A stretch of 64,000 nt of DNA from Anaerolineales bacterium. GTDB lineage: Bacteria > Chloroflexota > Anaerolineae > 4572-78 > J111. Each line of letters starts with the position of its first letter. The stretch's first letter is position 1. Shown one piece after another: positions 8,698 to 18,650 of this stretch. The stretch spans positions 682,001 to 746,000 of the forward strand of contig JACKAU010000002.1 of assembly GCA_020634855.1 (NCBI GenBank). Reading direction: 5' to 3'. The position numbers and the translations under genes were made by a program. A model generated the notes under the pieces. It saw only the letters and a program-made list of their open reading frames with translations, was not told the origin of the DNA and made no database searches.

Positions 8698-10023
8698 CTA
8701 GTTGATGAATCCTTCATAGTTACGCATCAGAAGTTGAGCCTCTAGCTGCTTCATTGTATCGAGTACCACACCAACCACAATCAACAATCCGGTACTGGTA
8801 ATCAATAGCGCTTGAGTCTGAGACCCGCTTTGGCTCACACCTGGAATAAGATTCACGAGCCAGGGCAAAATTGCCACGCCACCCAACATAAGCGCTCCAA
8901 CCAAAGTAATACGTTGCAATACGGAGTTGAGATAACTTTCAGTGCGCTTACCGGGCCGAATGCCGGGGATAAATCCGCCCTGTCTTTGCAGGTTGTCGGC
9001 CAAATTCTGCTGCTTAAAAATTACATCAGTATAGAAGTAAGTAAAACCAACCACCATCAAAAAGTAAAGGATCCAGTAAGGCCATGATTGGGGGTTAGGG
9101 CTGAACCAGGTCACGATCCCCGTTGCAACATTGCTAATAAATTGATTATCGCTGACGGTAAATGAAGCAGCGACGGCGCTCGGAAATATCATAATTGATT
9201 GAGCAAAAATCAACGGGATCATCCCGGCGCTATTTACTTTCATCGGAATGTGCGAACTTTGCCCGCCATAGACCTTAGTTCCACGTACGCGTTTACCGTA
9301 CTGTACCGGTATTCGACGCTGGCCTTCCTGCACAAAAGCGATGACCGCAATGGTCAAAACCGTGATAATCGCGAACAGAATCAAATGGCCCCATTCCTGA
9401 CGACTGACAAAACGGGCGATTTGGTTGGGCATTTGAGCCACAATACCACCAAAGATAATGATCGATACGCCATTGCCCACGCCCTGTTCAGTGATCAGTT
9501 CACCCAACCACACCGCAACCATTGTCCCGGCAGTCATAGATACTAAAACAGCGATAGTTGTCAACGGATCGACGCCAAACCCGAAATTCGTAAGAATTCC
9601 CGGCACGGAGCTTTGAATAAAAAACACTTGACCATAAGCCTGAAGCAATGCCAGAGGCACGGTAATCCAGAGGGTGTACATATTGATTTTGTTGCGGCCT
9701 TGTTCGCCCTCTTTAGAAAGCTCCTGAAGTTGCGGGATAAGGGGAGTTAACAACTGCATAATAATGGAGGCGGTAATATAAGGGTAGACCCCCATAGCCA
9801 TAATCGAGAAATTAGCTAACGCCCCTCCCGAAAGCAGATTCAGAAACTGAACAATAGTGCTGCCGTCACTGCCAGACTGTAAAAAGCTTTGTAAAGCTGC
9901 ACCATCAACACCGGGAACAGGAACATGCGCCCCGGCTCGGTAAACAACCAGGATCAAAAGCGTAAAAACTATTTTGCGCCGCAAGTCAGGCAGCGTAAAC
10001 GCATTGCGAACAGCTTCAAGCAT
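8698..10023 (-). CDS. secY: Protein translocase subunit SecY
   Basis: This 441-residue protein is the channel subunit of the SecYEG translocon in the cytoplasmic membrane. About ten transmembrane helices can be read. Conserved stretches include RRKIVFTLLILVVYRAGAHVPVPGVD, GVYPYITASIIMQLL, the cytosolic loop GKRVRGTKVYGGQSSHIPMKVN and PGIRPGKRTESYLN. The C-terminal ending QLEAQLLMRNYEGFI is standard. It follows rplO after 18 bp, as in the spc operon. Confidence 0.98.
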   Translation of the reverse strand: MLEAVRNAFTLPDLRRKIVFTLLILVVYRAGAHVPVPGVDGAALQSFLQSGSDGSTIVQFLNLLSGGALANFSIMAMGVYPYITASIIMQLLTPLIPQLQELSKEGEQGRNKINMYTLWITVPLALLQAYGQVFFIQSSVPGILTNFGFGVDPLTTIAVLVSMTAGTMVAVWLGELITEQGVGNGVSIIIFGGIVAQMPNQIARFVSRQEWGHLILFAIITVLTIAVIAFVQEGQRRIPVQYGKRVRGTKVYGGQSSHIPMKVNSAGMIPLIFAQSIMIFPSAVAASFTVSDNQFISNVATGIVTWFSPNPQSWPYWILYFLMVVGFTYFYTDVIFKQQNLADNLQRQGGFIPGIRPGKRTESYLNSVLQRITLVGALMLGGVAILPWLVNLIPGVSQSGSQTQALLITSTGLLIVVGVVLDTMKQLEAQLLMRNYEGFIN

Positions 10024-10041
10024 AATCCAATCCTTTTGGAC

Positions 10042-10503
10042 TTAAGATAGGGGCAGAACTTCTACAGTACCGCCTGCAGCTTCAATTTTTGATTTAGCAC
10101 TCTCGGAAAAGCGATGCGCTTTTACGGTTAAAGGTGCGGTTAATTCCCCTTGGCCCAAAATTGCCACAGCCTTATCAGACCGTTTGATGATGCCGGCCTC
10201 AATGAGAACTTCGGGTGTAATCTCTTGAAGGTCACTGCCACCAAATTTTTCTTGCAGCCGTTCAACATTTATCGGTTTATATTCTATTCGATGGATATTG
10301 GTAAAACCTCGTCTGAAGGGCAAACGACGAACCAGCGGCAATTGGCCCCCCTCGAAATAAGGTCCTTTACCCCCTCCAGAGCGAGCGTTCTGTCCTTTCA
10401 TCCCCCGTCCGGAAGTCTTACCTTTCCCGGAAGCCATGCCACGACCAACTCTTTTTCGGCTCTTTTTGCTACCTGGGGCCGGTTGTAATTCATGTAACTT
10501 CAT
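10042..10503 (-). CDS. rplO: 50S ribosomal protein L15
   Basis: This L15 protein begins [22 protein letters not shown] and has the conserved glycine/arginine-rich segment [15 protein letters not shown] and [18 protein letters not shown]. The ATG at 10503 is chosen over one at 10518 because GGGAG is 8 nt upstream and the protein then starts like its relatives (153 residues). L15 is a late-assembling large-subunit protein. It lies between rpmD and secY. Confidence 0.97.
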   Translation of the reverse strand: MKLHELQPAPGSKKSRKRVGRGMASGKGKTSGRGMKGQNARSGGGKGPYFEGGQLPLVRRLPFRRGFTNIHRIEYKPINVERLQEKFGGSDLQEITPEVLIEAGIIKRSDKAVAILGQGELTAPLTVKAHRFSESAKSKIEAAGGTVEVLPLS

Positions 10504-10587
10504 AACTGATACTCCCAATATCGGATAACTAAACCCATACTAATGCTATCAGCAAACTTCAAGAGTTAACTAACTATTATACAAAAT

Positions 10588-10782
10588 TTATTCGCTAACT
10601 TCAACCAGATGCGACACTTTATCAATCATACCCCGAATAACAGGCGTATCATTGTGTTGTACCGTCTGGCCCAAACGCCGCAGTCCCAAAGCTCTAACGG
10701 TGTTTTTTTGGCGAGTGGAATAGCCAATAGCACTTTTTATCAGAGTAACTTCAATCACTTTGCCGTTCTCTTGCTTCGACAT
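10588..10782 (-). CDS. rpmD: 50S ribosomal protein L30
   Basis: The 64-residue protein carries the L30 pattern IEVTLIKSAIGYSTRQKNTVRALGL followed by RRLGQTVQHNDTPVIRGMI. Its ATG overlaps the rpsE stop codon by one base (TAATG), which suggests translational coupling. This is the short bacterial L30. It precedes rplO by about 85 bp, a slightly larger gap than its neighbours have. Confidence 0.96.
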   Translation of the reverse strand: MSKQENGKVIEVTLIKSAIGYSTRQKNTVRALGLRRLGQTVQHNDTPVIRGMIDKVSHLVEVSE

Positions 10783-11312
10783 TATTGACTCCCTCGCGTT
10801 AGCCAGAAGGGTTGAACCCTACTCAGGGGGATACCGCGTCTTTGAGCGACTTCAACCGGATCTTGAAGTTCCGACAATGCTTTGACTGTAGCTTTAACCA
10901 CATTCAAAATATTGGAGCTACCTTTACTCTTAGTCAGAATATCTCGAATACCGGCAGCCTCAACCACAGCCCGGACTCCGCCGCCGGCAATAACCCCGGT
11001 ACCCGGAGCCGCAGGTTTCAAAAACACTTCGGCTGCGCTGAAACGGGTGACAATTTCATGAGGAATGGTCGTATCGGTCATCGCCACTTTTCTCATATTT
11101 CGACGCGCTTGTTCCGAACCTTTTCTAATTGCTTCGGGAACCTCGCGGGCTTTGCCGATGCCGACCCCAACACTGCCTTTATTGTCACCAATTACAACCA
11201 CAGCTCTAAAACTGAAACGGCGACCGCCCTTTACAACTTTAGCCGTACGTGCAATGTGAACTACGCGCTCGTCGAGTTCTTCTACTGCGTCCTCAAATTC
11301 ACGTTTTGCCAT
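10782..11312 (-). CDS. rpsE: 30S ribosomal protein S5
   Basis: S5 contributes to decoding accuracy and mRNA unwinding at the entry site. The 176 residues contain the double-stranded RNA-binding segment ([23 protein letters not shown]) and the C-terminal S5 fold with [23 protein letters not shown]. The start is the ATG at 11312, with AAGGAG six bases upstream. A TTG one codon earlier is possible but unlikely. The stop overlaps the rpmD start by one base. Confidence 0.97.
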   Translation of the reverse strand: MAKREFEDAVEELDERVVHIARTAKVVKGGRRFSFRAVVVIGDNKGSVGVGIGKAREVPEAIRKGSEQARRNMRKVAMTDTTIPHEIVTRFSAAEVFLKPAAPGTGVIAGGGVRAVVEAAGIRDILTKSKGSSNILNVVKATVKALSELQDPVEVAQRRGIPLSRVQPFWLTRGSQ

Positions 11313-11358
11313 CAATAACTCCTTTTAAGAGGCGTTCCTTATCAGTTATGATCTCAAA

Positions 11359-11733
11359 TTAAAACTCAAGCCCGGCTTCCCGAGATGACTCGGCCAGTGC
11401 TTTGACTCGACCGTGGTATTTATAGCCACCTCGATCAAAAACAACTCTAGTAATCTGTTTCTCCTGCGCCCGTTCAGCCACCAGCTTGCCGACAGCCGCC
11501 GCTTGTTCCAATGGTGATTTCCCTTTGAAATCACTTGAGTCGCGCAGATTAGGCTCCAAGCTAGAAGCGGACGCCAAGGTTACGCCTTGCGTATCATCGA
11601 TTACTTGAGCATAAATATGGTGTAGACTCCGAAACACATTCAAACGAGGCCGCTCAGGCGTCCCCTTGACATGCTTGCGCACGCGAGCATGTCGGCGTTT
11701 TCTAGCCACAAAAAATGGATTTGTTTTTCCCAT
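11359..11733 (-). CDS. rplR: 50S ribosomal protein L18
   Basis: This 124-residue 5S rRNA-binding protein has family motifs [37 protein letters not shown] and [19 protein letters not shown]. The C-terminus ends AREAGLEF-like (SREAGLEF), as usual. It lies between rplF and rpsE in standard spc order. Confidence 0.97.
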   Translation of the reverse strand: MGKTNPFFVARKRRHARVRKHVKGTPERPRLNVFRSLHHIYAQVIDDTQGVTLASASSLEPNLRDSSDFKGKSPLEQAAAVGKLVAERAQEKQITRVVFDRGGYKYHGRVKALAESSREAGLEF

Positions 11734-11762
11734 AGTACGTAACTCCCTCGATCAAAAACCAG

Positions 11763-12311
11763 TTATTTGGCTTTACCAGCTTTACCAGCCTTACGCCGAA
11801 CTTTTTCACCCGCATATCGAATTCCCTTACCTTTGTAAGGCTCTGGCGGACGAGTTCGGCGGATTTGAGCGCAAATTTCGCCGACAATTTCCTTATCGAT
11901 GCCTGAAACATTGATCTCACGGCCCGCCCGATCCGGAACTTCAAAACTAACTCCTGTTGGGGGTTCAAAAACGACCGGGTGAGAATAACCAACGTTCAAC
12001 ACCAGATTTTTGCCCTCTACGGCAGCTCTATAACCAACCCCTTCTATTTGCAACTGGCGCCTAAACCCGTCACTAACCCCAACAATCATATTATTCAATA
12101 AGGCTCGGGTTAAACCATGTTTAGCTCGATGAGTACGGTGATCGCTATTACGGGTGACAACGATATCGCCGTCTTCTTGTTCAATCTTGATCTCCGGCAA
12201 GAAGTCTCTGGTTAGCTCGCCTTTTGGCCCCTTGACCGTCACCGTATTCTTGTTAATATCCACCGAAACGCCTTTCGGAATGGTTATCGGCAATTTTCCT
12301 ATTCTCGACAT
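11763..12311 (-). CDS. rplF: 50S ribosomal protein L6
   Basis: This 182-residue protein has two L6 repeats and lies near the sarcin-ricin loop and the GTPase centre. Motifs are MSRIGKLPITIPKGV, VTVKGPKGELTRDF and, at the C-terminus, RTRPPEPYKGKGIRYAGE followed by a basic tail. It sits between rpsH and rplR with short gaps. Confidence 0.98.
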   Translation of the reverse strand: MSRIGKLPITIPKGVSVDINKNTVTVKGPKGELTRDFLPEIKIEQEDGDIVVTRNSDHRTHRAKHGLTRALLNNMIVGVSDGFRRQLQIEGVGYRAAVEGKNLVLNVGYSHPVVFEPPTGVSFEVPDRAGREINVSGIDKEIVGEICAQIRRTRPPEPYKGKGIRYAGEKVRRKAGKAGKAK

Positions 12312-12359
12312 TTTAAAACCTCACTGTACCCATTCATTAAATATTGTCGGGTGAGACGC

Positions 12360-12761
12360 CTACCAAACGTAGCAGAGAACTTCGCCGCCCACATTTTGTT
12401 GACGAGCTTGATGGCCTGTCATAACCCCTTTTGGGGTAGACACAATGGCAATACCCAATCCACTTCTCACCCAGGGTATATCTTGCTTCTTCACGTAAGT
12501 TCGTCGACCGGGTTTGCTTATGCGCTTAATCCCGGCAATAACCGGTCTCGGTTGGCGCTCACGAGTATATTTCATATGCAACAATAAAGAGGGAACATCG
12601 CCCGGAAGCACTTCAAAATCCTGAATAAACCCCTCTTCTTTTAAGATTTTAGCAATCGCTACTCGTATTTTGGACGTAGGCATCGCTACTTGAGGGTGCC
12701 GGGCCATGCCCGCGTTTCTAATACGCGTCAACATATCAGCAATTGGATCGATCATATTCAC
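12360..12761 (-). CDS. rpsH: 30S ribosomal protein S8
   Basis: S8 is a primary 16S rRNA-binding protein and the classical spc-operon autorepressor in E. coli. The 133 residues include [25 protein letters not shown] and the C-terminal [24 protein letters not shown] at 12761, six bases after AAGGA, is taken as the start. An ATG two codons later (12755) would give [11 protein letters not shown] N-termini equally well. It follows rpsN and precedes rplF. Confidence 0.97.
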   Translation of the reverse strand: MNMIDPIADMLTRIRNAGMARHPQVAMPTSKIRVAIAKILKEEGFIQDFEVLPGDVPSLLLHMKYTRERQPRPVIAGIKRISKPGRRTYVKKQDIPWVRSGLGIAIVSTPKGVMTGHQARQQNVGGEVLCYVW

Positions 12762-12820
12762 ACCAAATCCTTTTCAAATGTCGGATGGACAAACAAACGG
12801 TCGAAGGTCAAAACTTTAAC

Positions 12821-13003
12821 TTACCAACTAGATTTTACAACGCCGGGAACTTTACCTTCGTTAGCCAATTTTCTAAAACAAATACGGCACAATCCAAAAC
12901 GGCGCATATACGCTCGCGGCCGCCCACACTGACTGCATCGATTCCGTACCCGCACGGCATACTTTCTACGTTGTTCGCGAATAGTCATACACTTTTTTGC
13001 CAT
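12821..13003 (-). CDS. rpsN: 30S ribosomal protein S14, type Z
   Basis: This 60-residue form has the zinc ligands Cys23, Cys26, Cys39 and Cys42. The ending is [18 protein letters not shown], as in the Gram-positive and Thermus-type S14. It is a small-subunit head protein. The gene begins only 7 bp downstream of the rplE stop codon. Confidence 0.97.
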   Translation of the reverse strand: MAKKCMTIREQRRKYAVRVRNRCSQCGRPRAYMRRFGLCRICFRKLANEGKVPGVVKSSW

Positions 13004-13010
13004 AATTTGT

Positions 13011-13550
13011 TTATCTCCTAAAAGGCATTCCCATCAAATCTAGCAGACGGCGACCTTCTTCATCTGTTTCAGCCGTGGTCACGATACTAATCTCCATACC
13101 ACGTACTTTATCAATTTTATCGTACTCAATTTCCGGCCAGACCAGTTGCTCTCTAAGACCAACCGTATAGTTTCCACGTCCATCAAAGCTATCAGGCGAC
13201 AAACCTCGAAAATCACGCTGGCGGGGCAGGGCCACATTCAGCAGTCGGTCAAGAAAGCTCCACATTCTACCGCCGCGCAGGGTAACTTTAATCCCAATGG
13301 GGTTCCCTTCGCGCAGTCTAAAGGTCGCGATCGACTTTTTCGCCCGGGTGATGATCGGCTTTTGGCCGGTAATCAAGGCAACTTCATCAGAAGCTTTTTC
13401 CAGCACCTTAGCGTTTTGTAGTGCTTCACCAAGGCCCACATTAACCACAACTTTTGTAACCCGCGGCACCTGATTCACATTTTTATAGTCAAAATCTTTG
13501 ACCATTGCCGGAACAACATTTTGTTTATACTTATCTTTTAGCTGGAGCAT
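13011..13550 (-). CDS. rplE: 50S ribosomal protein L5
   Basis: L5 binds 5S rRNA and contacts the P-site tRNA and S13 in the inter-subunit bridge. The 179 residues show the standard signature [20 protein letters not shown], the segment [33 protein letters not shown] and the C-terminal [17 protein letters not shown]. It follows rplX with about 13 bp between them. Confidence 0.98.
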   Translation of the reverse strand: MLQLKDKYKQNVVPAMVKDFDYKNVNQVPRVTKVVVNVGLGEALQNAKVLEKASDEVALITGQKPIITRAKKSIATFRLREGNPIGIKVTLRGGRMWSFLDRLLNVALPRQRDFRGLSPDSFDGRGNYTVGLREQLVWPEIEYDKIDKVRGMEISIVTTAETDEEGRRLLDLMGMPFRR

Positions 13551-13563
13551 AACTTACTCTCAC

Positions 13564-13929
13564 CTATATTTTATCAATGGTAGCCTGGCAGCGTTTACAA
13601 AAACGCACCTTTTTATCACCCTCAACTCGAAACCCTACCCGCGCCGCTTCATCACAATTGGGGCAAACCAACATGACATTGGAGACATGCACCGGTAATT
13701 CCTTATCGATGATCCCGGTTTGGGTTCGGGTTTGGCTAATAGGGCGTTGGTGTTTCTTACGGACATTAACACCTTTGATTAAAAGTTTATCACGATCAGG
13801 GTTTCGCCCTGTCCGTTTATTGAAACGATCAATAGCCCAACCCTTTAGAACACGATCCACTTCGCCCCGAACGCCGATTTCGTTTCCGCTGATTACCTGG
13901 ACTAAATCACCTTTTTTTATTTTTTGCAT
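13564..13929 (-). CDS. rplX: 50S ribosomal protein L24 with zinc-ribbon tail
   Basis: The 121-residue protein has an N-terminal KOW motif (KKGDLVQVISGNEIGVRGEV). The C-terminal extension carries two CxxC pairs (Cys89/92 and Cys111/114) that can bind zinc, as in many Gram-positive and Chloroflexota L24 proteins. A short insertion around 38-48 (NKRTGRNPDRDK) lies in a surface loop. L24 starts 50S assembly. The gene lies between rplN and rplE. Confidence 0.96.
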   Translation of the reverse strand: MQKIKKGDLVQVISGNEIGVRGEVDRVLKGWAIDRFNKRTGRNPDRDKLLIKGVNVRKKHQRPISQTRTQTGIIDKELPVHVSNVMLVCPNCDEAARVGFRVEGDKKVRFCKRCQATIDKI

Positions 13930-13955
13930 TTTGCACTTTCCTCAAGCCAATAATC

Positions 13956-14327
13956 CTAGAGTACTTCCGGAGCCAAAGAAACAATTCTCATAAAGCCCTT
14001 TTCACGCAACTCTCGGGCGACCGGTCCAAATATGCGGGTCCCCCGCGGACCAACCGCATCATTATCTAAAATGACAGCGGCATTCTCATCAAATTTAATA
14101 TACGAGCCGTCGGGCCGACCGATCTCTTTTCGGGTGCGGACAATCACAGCCTTAACCACAGCCCCCTTTTTTACGTTCCCTTGCGGAGTGGCTTGCTTAA
14201 CCGAAGCAACAATCACATCACCCACTGTAGCGTAACGCCGTCGGGAACCACCCAAAACCTTAATACACAATATTTCTTTAGCCCCACTATTATCCGCTAC
14301 CTTGAGGCGGCTCTCTTGTTGTATCAT
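13956..14327 (-). CDS. rplN: 50S ribosomal protein L14
   Basis: This 123-residue protein carries the family signature [18 protein letters not shown], the segment [19 protein letters not shown] and [22 protein letters not shown]14 forms inter-subunit bridges and is the docking site for the silencing factor RsfS. It sits in the canonical S17-L14-L24 order. Confidence 0.98.
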   Translation of the reverse strand: MIQQESRLKVADNSGAKEILCIKVLGGSRRRYATVGDVIVASVKQATPQGNVKKGAVVKAVIVRTRKEIGRPDGSYIKFDENAAVILDNDAVGPRGTRIFGPVARELREKGFMRIVSLAPEVL

Positions 14328-14364
14328 GATAAATACTCCACCACTATCAAATTAGATCGTAAAA

Positions 14365-14622
14365 TCAAGCCGGGGCTTGCTCTAATACTTCAACTAAAGC
14401 CCACCGTTTTTCTTTGCTAAGCGGTTGGGACTCAATGATCTTTACCGTATCGCCCATCTTAGCACTGTTTTCTTCGTCGTGAACCTTATATTTATTATGA
14501 AAACGCAATACTTTACCATAGCGAGGATGTTGCTTAAGGCGCTCCACCCGCACCACAATTGTCTTGTCCATTTTATCGCTGGTAACACGACCAATTAGAA
14601 TTTTTCGTCGTTCTCTAGCCAT
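14365..14622 (-). CDS. rpsQ: 30S ribosomal protein S17
   Basis: This 85-residue OB-fold primary rRNA binder shows the typical [20 protein letters not shown] and [23 protein letters not shown] signatures. It follows rpmC by about 29 bp and precedes rplN. Length and sequence are normal. Confidence 0.97.
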   Translation of the reverse strand: MARERRKILIGRVTSDKMDKTIVVRVERLKQHPRYGKVLRFHNKYKVHDEENSAKMGDTVKIIESQPLSKEKRWALVEVLEQAPA

Positions 14623-14651
14623 TTCTTTAACCTACTCCAGAAAGTAATAAC

Positions 14652-14849
14652 CTACTGGGCCGCCAATTGTCTTTCTCGCAAAATAGTCTTTAAGCGAGCC
14701 ACGTCTCTCTTAAGCACAGAAACCCGGCTGGGATCTTTCAATTGCCCAATTGATAATTGAAAGCGAAGGTTAAACATTTCCTCGCTAACCTCTTCAATTT
14801 TCGTTTGAATTTCTTTATCAGAGAGATTTCTTATCTCGAAGGCCTTCAT
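14652..14849 (-). CDS. rpmC: 50S ribosomal protein L29
   Basis: This 65-residue all-helical protein begins MKAFEIRNLSDKEIQTKIEE and contains FNLRFQLSIGQLKDPSRV, the L29 signature. It lies at the exit tunnel, where it contributes to the binding site for trigger factor and SRP. It starts 11 bp after the rplP stop, as in the S10 operon. Confidence 0.96.
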   Translation of the reverse strand: MKAFEIRNLSDKEIQTKIEEVSEEMFNLRFQLSIGQLKDPSRVSVLKRDVARLKTILRERQLAAQ

Positions 14850-14860
14850 AACTTACGCTC

Positions 14861-15271
14861 CTACACAGTCCTGTGCACAAATTGACACTTAATCGGCAGC
14901 TTATGAGCCGCCAGACGCATCGCTTCTTTGGCTGACTCTTCAGGCACCCCGGTAATCTCAAACAGAACACGCCCGGGTTTAATCACAGCTACCCAGTGAT
15001 CAACCGAACCTTTACCACTCCCCATGCGGGTCTCGGCGGGCTTGGCCGTAACCGGTTTGTCGGGAAACACTCTAATCCAAACCTTACCACCCCGACGAAC
15101 ATAACGCACAATAGCCCGCCGCGCAGCTTCAATCTGGCGACTCGTCATCCAGCACGGCTCTAATGCTTGTAGACCGTATTCGCCAAAGGCCACTTTTGCG
15201 CCCCGGCTCGCTCTACCTTTCATCCGGCCCCGCATCTGTTTTCTGTATTTTACACGCTTGGGCATTAACAT
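14861..15271 (-). CDS. rplP: 50S ribosomal protein L16
   Basis: L16 organises the A-site region of the large subunit. The 136 residues include [42 protein letters not shown] and the conserved loop [15 protein letters not shown]. The ATG at 15271 has AGAGGA seven bases upstream; an ATG two codons later would give the more common MPKRVKYRK start. Confidence 0.97.
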   Translation of the reverse strand: MLMPKRVKYRKQMRGRMKGRASRGAKVAFGEYGLQALEPCWMTSRQIEAARRAIVRYVRRGGKVWIRVFPDKPVTAKPAETRMGSGKGSVDHWVAVIKPGRVLFEITGVPEESAKEAMRLAAHKLPIKCQFVHRTV

Positions 15272-15345
15272 AGCTCAATCCTCTTAATTCATTTACTAGA
15301 AAAATAGGGTCACGCAGTGTAATTCAGGGTACTATTACTTAGACC

Positions 15346-16023
15346 TTAGGGGGAAACGTAAGCTCTTGCCGGTGTTTCTTCCTTAACCTCCGGCAGAATT
15401 TCACCCTTATAAACCCACACTTTGATACCGATCTTGCTAAATGTAGTCAATCCCTCAACATTGGCATAATCAATATCGGCCCGCAACGTATGACGAGGCA
15501 CTTGGCCTTCCCGCTGTGTCTCACGCCGAGCCATATCAGCCCCGCCTAAACGGCCGCTGCAGGTAATCATGATCCCCTTCGCGCCGGCTTTCATCGCCTT
15601 ACGAACGGCCTGCTTCATCGCCCGCTTATGAGAAATTCGACGTTCGAGCTGCATCGCAATACTCTGCCCAATCAGCGAAGCGTTGGTATCCGGATTCTCA
15701 ACTTCCAAGACATCAATATGAACTTTCTTGTTCGTTAAGGTTTCCAGATCTTTACGTAGCTGATTAACGGCAGCGCCCTTCCGACCGATAATAACTCCCG
15801 GTTTGGCTGTGTGAATTTTAACCGAAACTTGTCGAGCGGCGGGTAAGCGTTCAATTTCGACTTCGGCAATTGTACCGGGATCATGCGTTTTATTAACCAG
15901 ATCGCGAATAGCTAAATCTTCTTCCAGCAATTCACGGTACTCATCACCTTCAGCAAACCACCGAGCTCGATGCTCTTTAATAATTCCCAATCTAAAACCG
16001 AGAGGATGAACTTTGCGACCCAA
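15346..16023 (-). CDS. rpsC: 30S ribosomal protein S3
   Basis: S3 lies at the mRNA entry channel. The 225 residues comprise the opening GRKVHPLGFRLGI, a type II KH domain with the GRKG loop at 80-83, and the C-terminal S3 domain with ITCSGRLGGADMARRE and GLTTFSKIGIKVWVYKGE. It follows rplV by about 80 bp and precedes rplP, as in all S10 operons. Confidence 0.98.
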   Translation of the reverse strand: MGRKVHPLGFRLGIIKEHRARWFAEGDEYRELLEEDLAIRDLVNKTHDPGTIAEVEIERLPAARQVSVKIHTAKPGVIIGRKGAAVNQLRKDLETLTNKKVHIDVLEVENPDTNASLIGQSIAMQLERRISHKRAMKQAVRKAMKAGAKGIMITCSGRLGGADMARRETQREGQVPRHTLRADIDYANVEGLTTFSKIGIKVWVYKGEILPEVKEETPARAYVSP

Positions 16024-16105
16024 ACTTAATCTCCTTAAGCACTTCTAAAAATAGGATTACAAAAACCACCTAAATTTCAAAGCTTTAACTCTAAGTGATG
16101 CTACC

Positions 16106-16471
16106 TTACTGATGGTAAGCATCGTCATCAATATCTTCTTCTAAAAGCACGGTAATATGAGAAGTGCGCTTTTTGATGGGCTTAAATCGACCACGTGCGC
16201 CGTAACGAGCCCGGCGGAGACGTGGCCCTTCATCAATACGAATTTCAGCGATCACCATATCTTCTGGTTCAAGTGCGTAATTTTCTTCGGCATTGGCCAG
16301 CGCACTCTTTACCGTTTTGTATACGGGTTCAGCCGCCGACTGAGGCAATAAAGACAACACTTCTAATGCATCTTGGGCGCGCATACCTCTAACGGTATTC
16401 ACCACCCGTCTCATTTTAACGGGCGACCCCATAATGTATTTGCTGACTGCTCTAACCTGAAAATCTGCCAT
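16106..16471 (-). CDS. rplV: 50S ribosomal protein L22
   Basis: The extended hairpin of L22 lines the exit tunnel and is a macrolide-resistance site. The 121 residues include YIMGSPVKMRRVVNTVRG, a central helix (ALEVLSLLPQSAAEPVYKTVKSA) and the hairpin region RIDEGPRLRRARYGARGR. An acidic tail (LEEDIDDDAYHQ) extends a little past the usual end. It lies between rpsS and rpsC. Confidence 0.97.
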   Translation of the reverse strand: MADFQVRAVSKYIMGSPVKMRRVVNTVRGMRAQDALEVLSLLPQSAAEPVYKTVKSALANAEENYALEPEDMVIAEIRIDEGPRLRRARYGARGRFKPIKKRTSHITVLLEEDIDDDAYHQ

Positions 16472-16509
16472 TTTGATATCCTTCTCAAACGTGGTTATCG
16501 ACTAGAAGC

Positions 16510-16785
16510 CTAGCGCCCTCGTTTTTCCTTGCTAATGTGACCACGAAAATAGCGGGTCGGTACAAACTCACCTAAACGATGCCCAACCATATTTTCAGTG
16601 ATGTAAATCGGTACGTGTCGGCGGCCATCATGCACAGCGATAGTATGCCCAACCATTTGAGGAAAAATGGTACTGGCTCGCGACCAAGTACGAATAACGC
16701 GTTTCTCACCCGCCGCATTCATCGCCTCAATCTTATTGAGCAATTTAGGTTGAACAAACGGCCCCTTCTTTAAAGAGCGTGTCAT
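16510..16785 (-). CDS. rpsS: 30S ribosomal protein S19
   Basis: This 91-residue small-subunit head protein shows the canonical [42 protein letters not shown] and [15 protein letters not shown] motifs. It follows rplB by about 25 bp. S19 forms a complex with S13 near the A-site finger. Confidence 0.98.
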   Translation of the reverse strand: MTRSLKKGPFVQPKLLNKIEAMNAAGEKRVIRTWSRASTIFPQMVGHTIAVHDGRRHVPIYITENMVGHRLGEFVPTRYFRGHISKEKRGR

Positions 16786-16810
16786 TGACTCATCCTTTCC
16801 TTATCCGAAC

Positions 16811-17647
16811 CTATCTTCGCTTCTTACGGCGCCGACGAACGATATACTTGTCGGTTCGTTTATTTCGTCGCGTTTTAGCCCCAAGGGTTGGCTTGCCCCA
16901 CGGTGTCTTTGGTCCAGGCATCCCAATCGGTGAACCACCCTCACCGCCACCGTGTGGGTGACTGTTCGGGTCCATAGCAGAACCGCGTACCGTCGAACGA
17001 ATACCCAACCACCGCTTGCGCCCGGCTTTACCCAAAACAATGTTACTGTGATCCGAGTTGCCGATTTCACCAATTGTCGCCAGGCAATTTTGGTTAATCA
17101 ACCGTACCTCACCGCTGGGCAGGCGAACTTGAGCGTATGCCCCTTCTTTCGCCAACAGTTGGGCCGATGTACCGGCCGAGCGCACCAGTTGGCCGCCCTT
17201 ACCCGGCTGAAGCTCGATGTTGTGTATCTGGGTCCCTAGAGGAATCCGGTAAATCGGCAGCGCATTGCCCACTCGAATTTCAGCATCAACCCCAGACATC
17301 AATTGATCGCCAACCCCCAACCCAGCCGGAGCTAAAATATACCGCTTTTCGCCATCAGCATACGTTAACAATGCAATCCGTGCTGAACGATTGGGATCGT
17401 ACTCAATTGATGCGACGGTAGCCGGCACGTTATGCTTGTCGCGCTTAAAGTCGATGATGCGATATCGACGCTTATGACCGCCACCCTGGTGTCTAACAGT
17501 TATCCGGCCTTGATTATTCCGGCCCGATTTCTTTTTGAGTGGCGCTAGCAAGCTTTTTTCGGGCTTACTTGTGGTAATTTCTTCAAACGTAGACACCGAC
17601 ATCCCCCTCCGACCGGGCGATGTTGGCTTATAGTTCTTTACAGGCAT
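16811..17647 (-). CDS. rplB: 50S ribosomal protein L2
   Basis: L2 supports the peptidyl-transferase centre and subunit association. The 278 residues include [19 protein letters not shown], the zinc/rRNA-binding core and the highly conserved loop [20 protein letters not shown]. That loop contains the histidine proposed to matter for peptidyl transfer. The basic C-terminus is normal. It follows rplW with 46 bp between. Confidence 0.98.
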   Translation of the reverse strand: MPVKNYKPTSPGRRGMSVSTFEEITTSKPEKSLLAPLKKKSGRNNQGRITVRHQGGGHKRRYRIIDFKRDKHNVPATVASIEYDPNRSARIALLTYADGEKRYILAPAGLGVGDQLMSGVDAEIRVGNALPIYRIPLGTQIHNIELQPGKGGQLVRSAGTSAQLLAKEGAYAQVRLPSGEVRLINQNCLATIGEIGNSDHSNIVLGKAGRKRWLGIRSTVRGSAMDPNSHPHGGGEGGSPIGMPGPKTPWGKPTLGAKTRRNKRTDKYIVRRRRKKRR

Positions 17648-17693
17648 TGCAAAATCCTCCGCCTACACCTATTCATAGCTTAACTGCGATCCG

Positions 17694-17987
17694 CTATACA
17701 CCTTCAAAAGCTTCAATTTTCTGACCTGGCGGTAGCGTAACGATAGCTTTTTTGTAAGCAGACTGGCGTTGAACCCGTTTACGACCCCAACGACCAAATT
17801 TAGGCGCGTAGTTAACCACTCTCACCTTTTGCACATCCACATCAAAAATATAAGATACCGCTTCAGCTATCTCTACCTTATTAGCCCGTCGATCAACGAT
17901 AAAAGTGTATTGTCCCGATGCAGAGGCAATGTTACTCTTTTCTGTGATAACTGGACGTATAATAATGTTATAAGCATTCATTTCCAT
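17694..17987 (-). CDS. rplW: 50S ribosomal protein L23
   Basis: L23 is the tunnel-exit docking protein for trigger factor and SRP. The 97 residues contain IIRPVITEKS, YTFIVDRRANKVEIAEAV and the loop KFGRWGRKRVQRQSAYKKAIVTL. GGAGAG lies six bases upstream of the ATG at 17987. It follows rplD and precedes rplB. Confidence 0.97.
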   Translation of the reverse strand: MEMNAYNIIIRPVITEKSNIASASGQYTFIVDRRANKVEIAEAVSYIFDVDVQKVRVVNYAPKFGRWGRKRVQRQSAYKKAIVTLPPGQKIEAFEGV

Positions 17988-18010
17988 GATCGTCTCTCCA
18001 GGGCCACCTT

Positions 18011-18631
18011 TTATACCAGAAAACTCTCTATCGTACTCAGAGCGCTCTTCGGGATAATAATGTAATCGCTTCCCAAAAGATCTTTGATGTTAAGATAGTT
18101 AGCATGCAGAGTTTTCACATCTTTCAAGTTTCTGGCGCTTTTCTCAACGTTTTCATTACGCTCAGGGAGCAAAATCACGGCGCTACCTTCAACTTTTAAA
18201 TTATCTAAAAGTTCCAGCATTTGCGCTGTTTTGGGATTATCAAAGTCAAGGGTATCTAAAACGATAATTTCTTCAGAAGCGGCTTTGACAGATAAAGCCG
18301 ACCGCAATGCTAGACGCCGCATTTTTCGAGGCATCTTTTTGGTATAGTCCCGCGGAACCGGTTTATGCGCCTGACCCCCACCCACAAAAATGGGTGCTTT
18401 GCGGTCGCCGTGCCGCGCCCGACCGGTACCCTTCTGCCGGTACCATTTAGCCGTCGTCCCCCGAACTTCACCGCGAGTCTTGGCTTTATGCGTTCCTAAG
18501 CGGGCGTTTGCCTGCTGCCGCACCAACGCTTGATGCATAACCGCCGTGTTTGGTTCGATCCCAAATATCTCATCCCTGAGATCCATTTCGTCGACTGTCT
18601 GGCCGTCGATATTTTTTACATCTACTTTCAT
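18011..18631 (-). CDS. rplD: 50S ribosomal protein L4
   Basis: L4 is the S10-operon autoregulator in E. coli. Its loop reaches the exit tunnel: [25 protein letters not shown] is the conserved extended loop. The 206 residues also contain the C-terminal Rossmann-like segment [11 protein letters not shown] and [21 protein letters not shown]. It lies between rplC and rplW. Confidence 0.98.
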   Translation of the reverse strand: MKVDVKNIDGQTVDEMDLRDEIFGIEPNTAVMHQALVRQQANARLGTHKAKTRGEVRGTTAKWYRQKGTGRARHGDRKAPIFVGGGQAHKPVPRDYTKKMPRKMRRLALRSALSVKAASEEIIVLDTLDFDNPKTAQMLELLDNLKVEGSAVILLPERNENVEKSARNLKDVKTLHANYLNIKDLLGSDYIIIPKSALSTIESFLV

Positions 18632-18650
18632 CGCTTAAAACCTCGCCTTT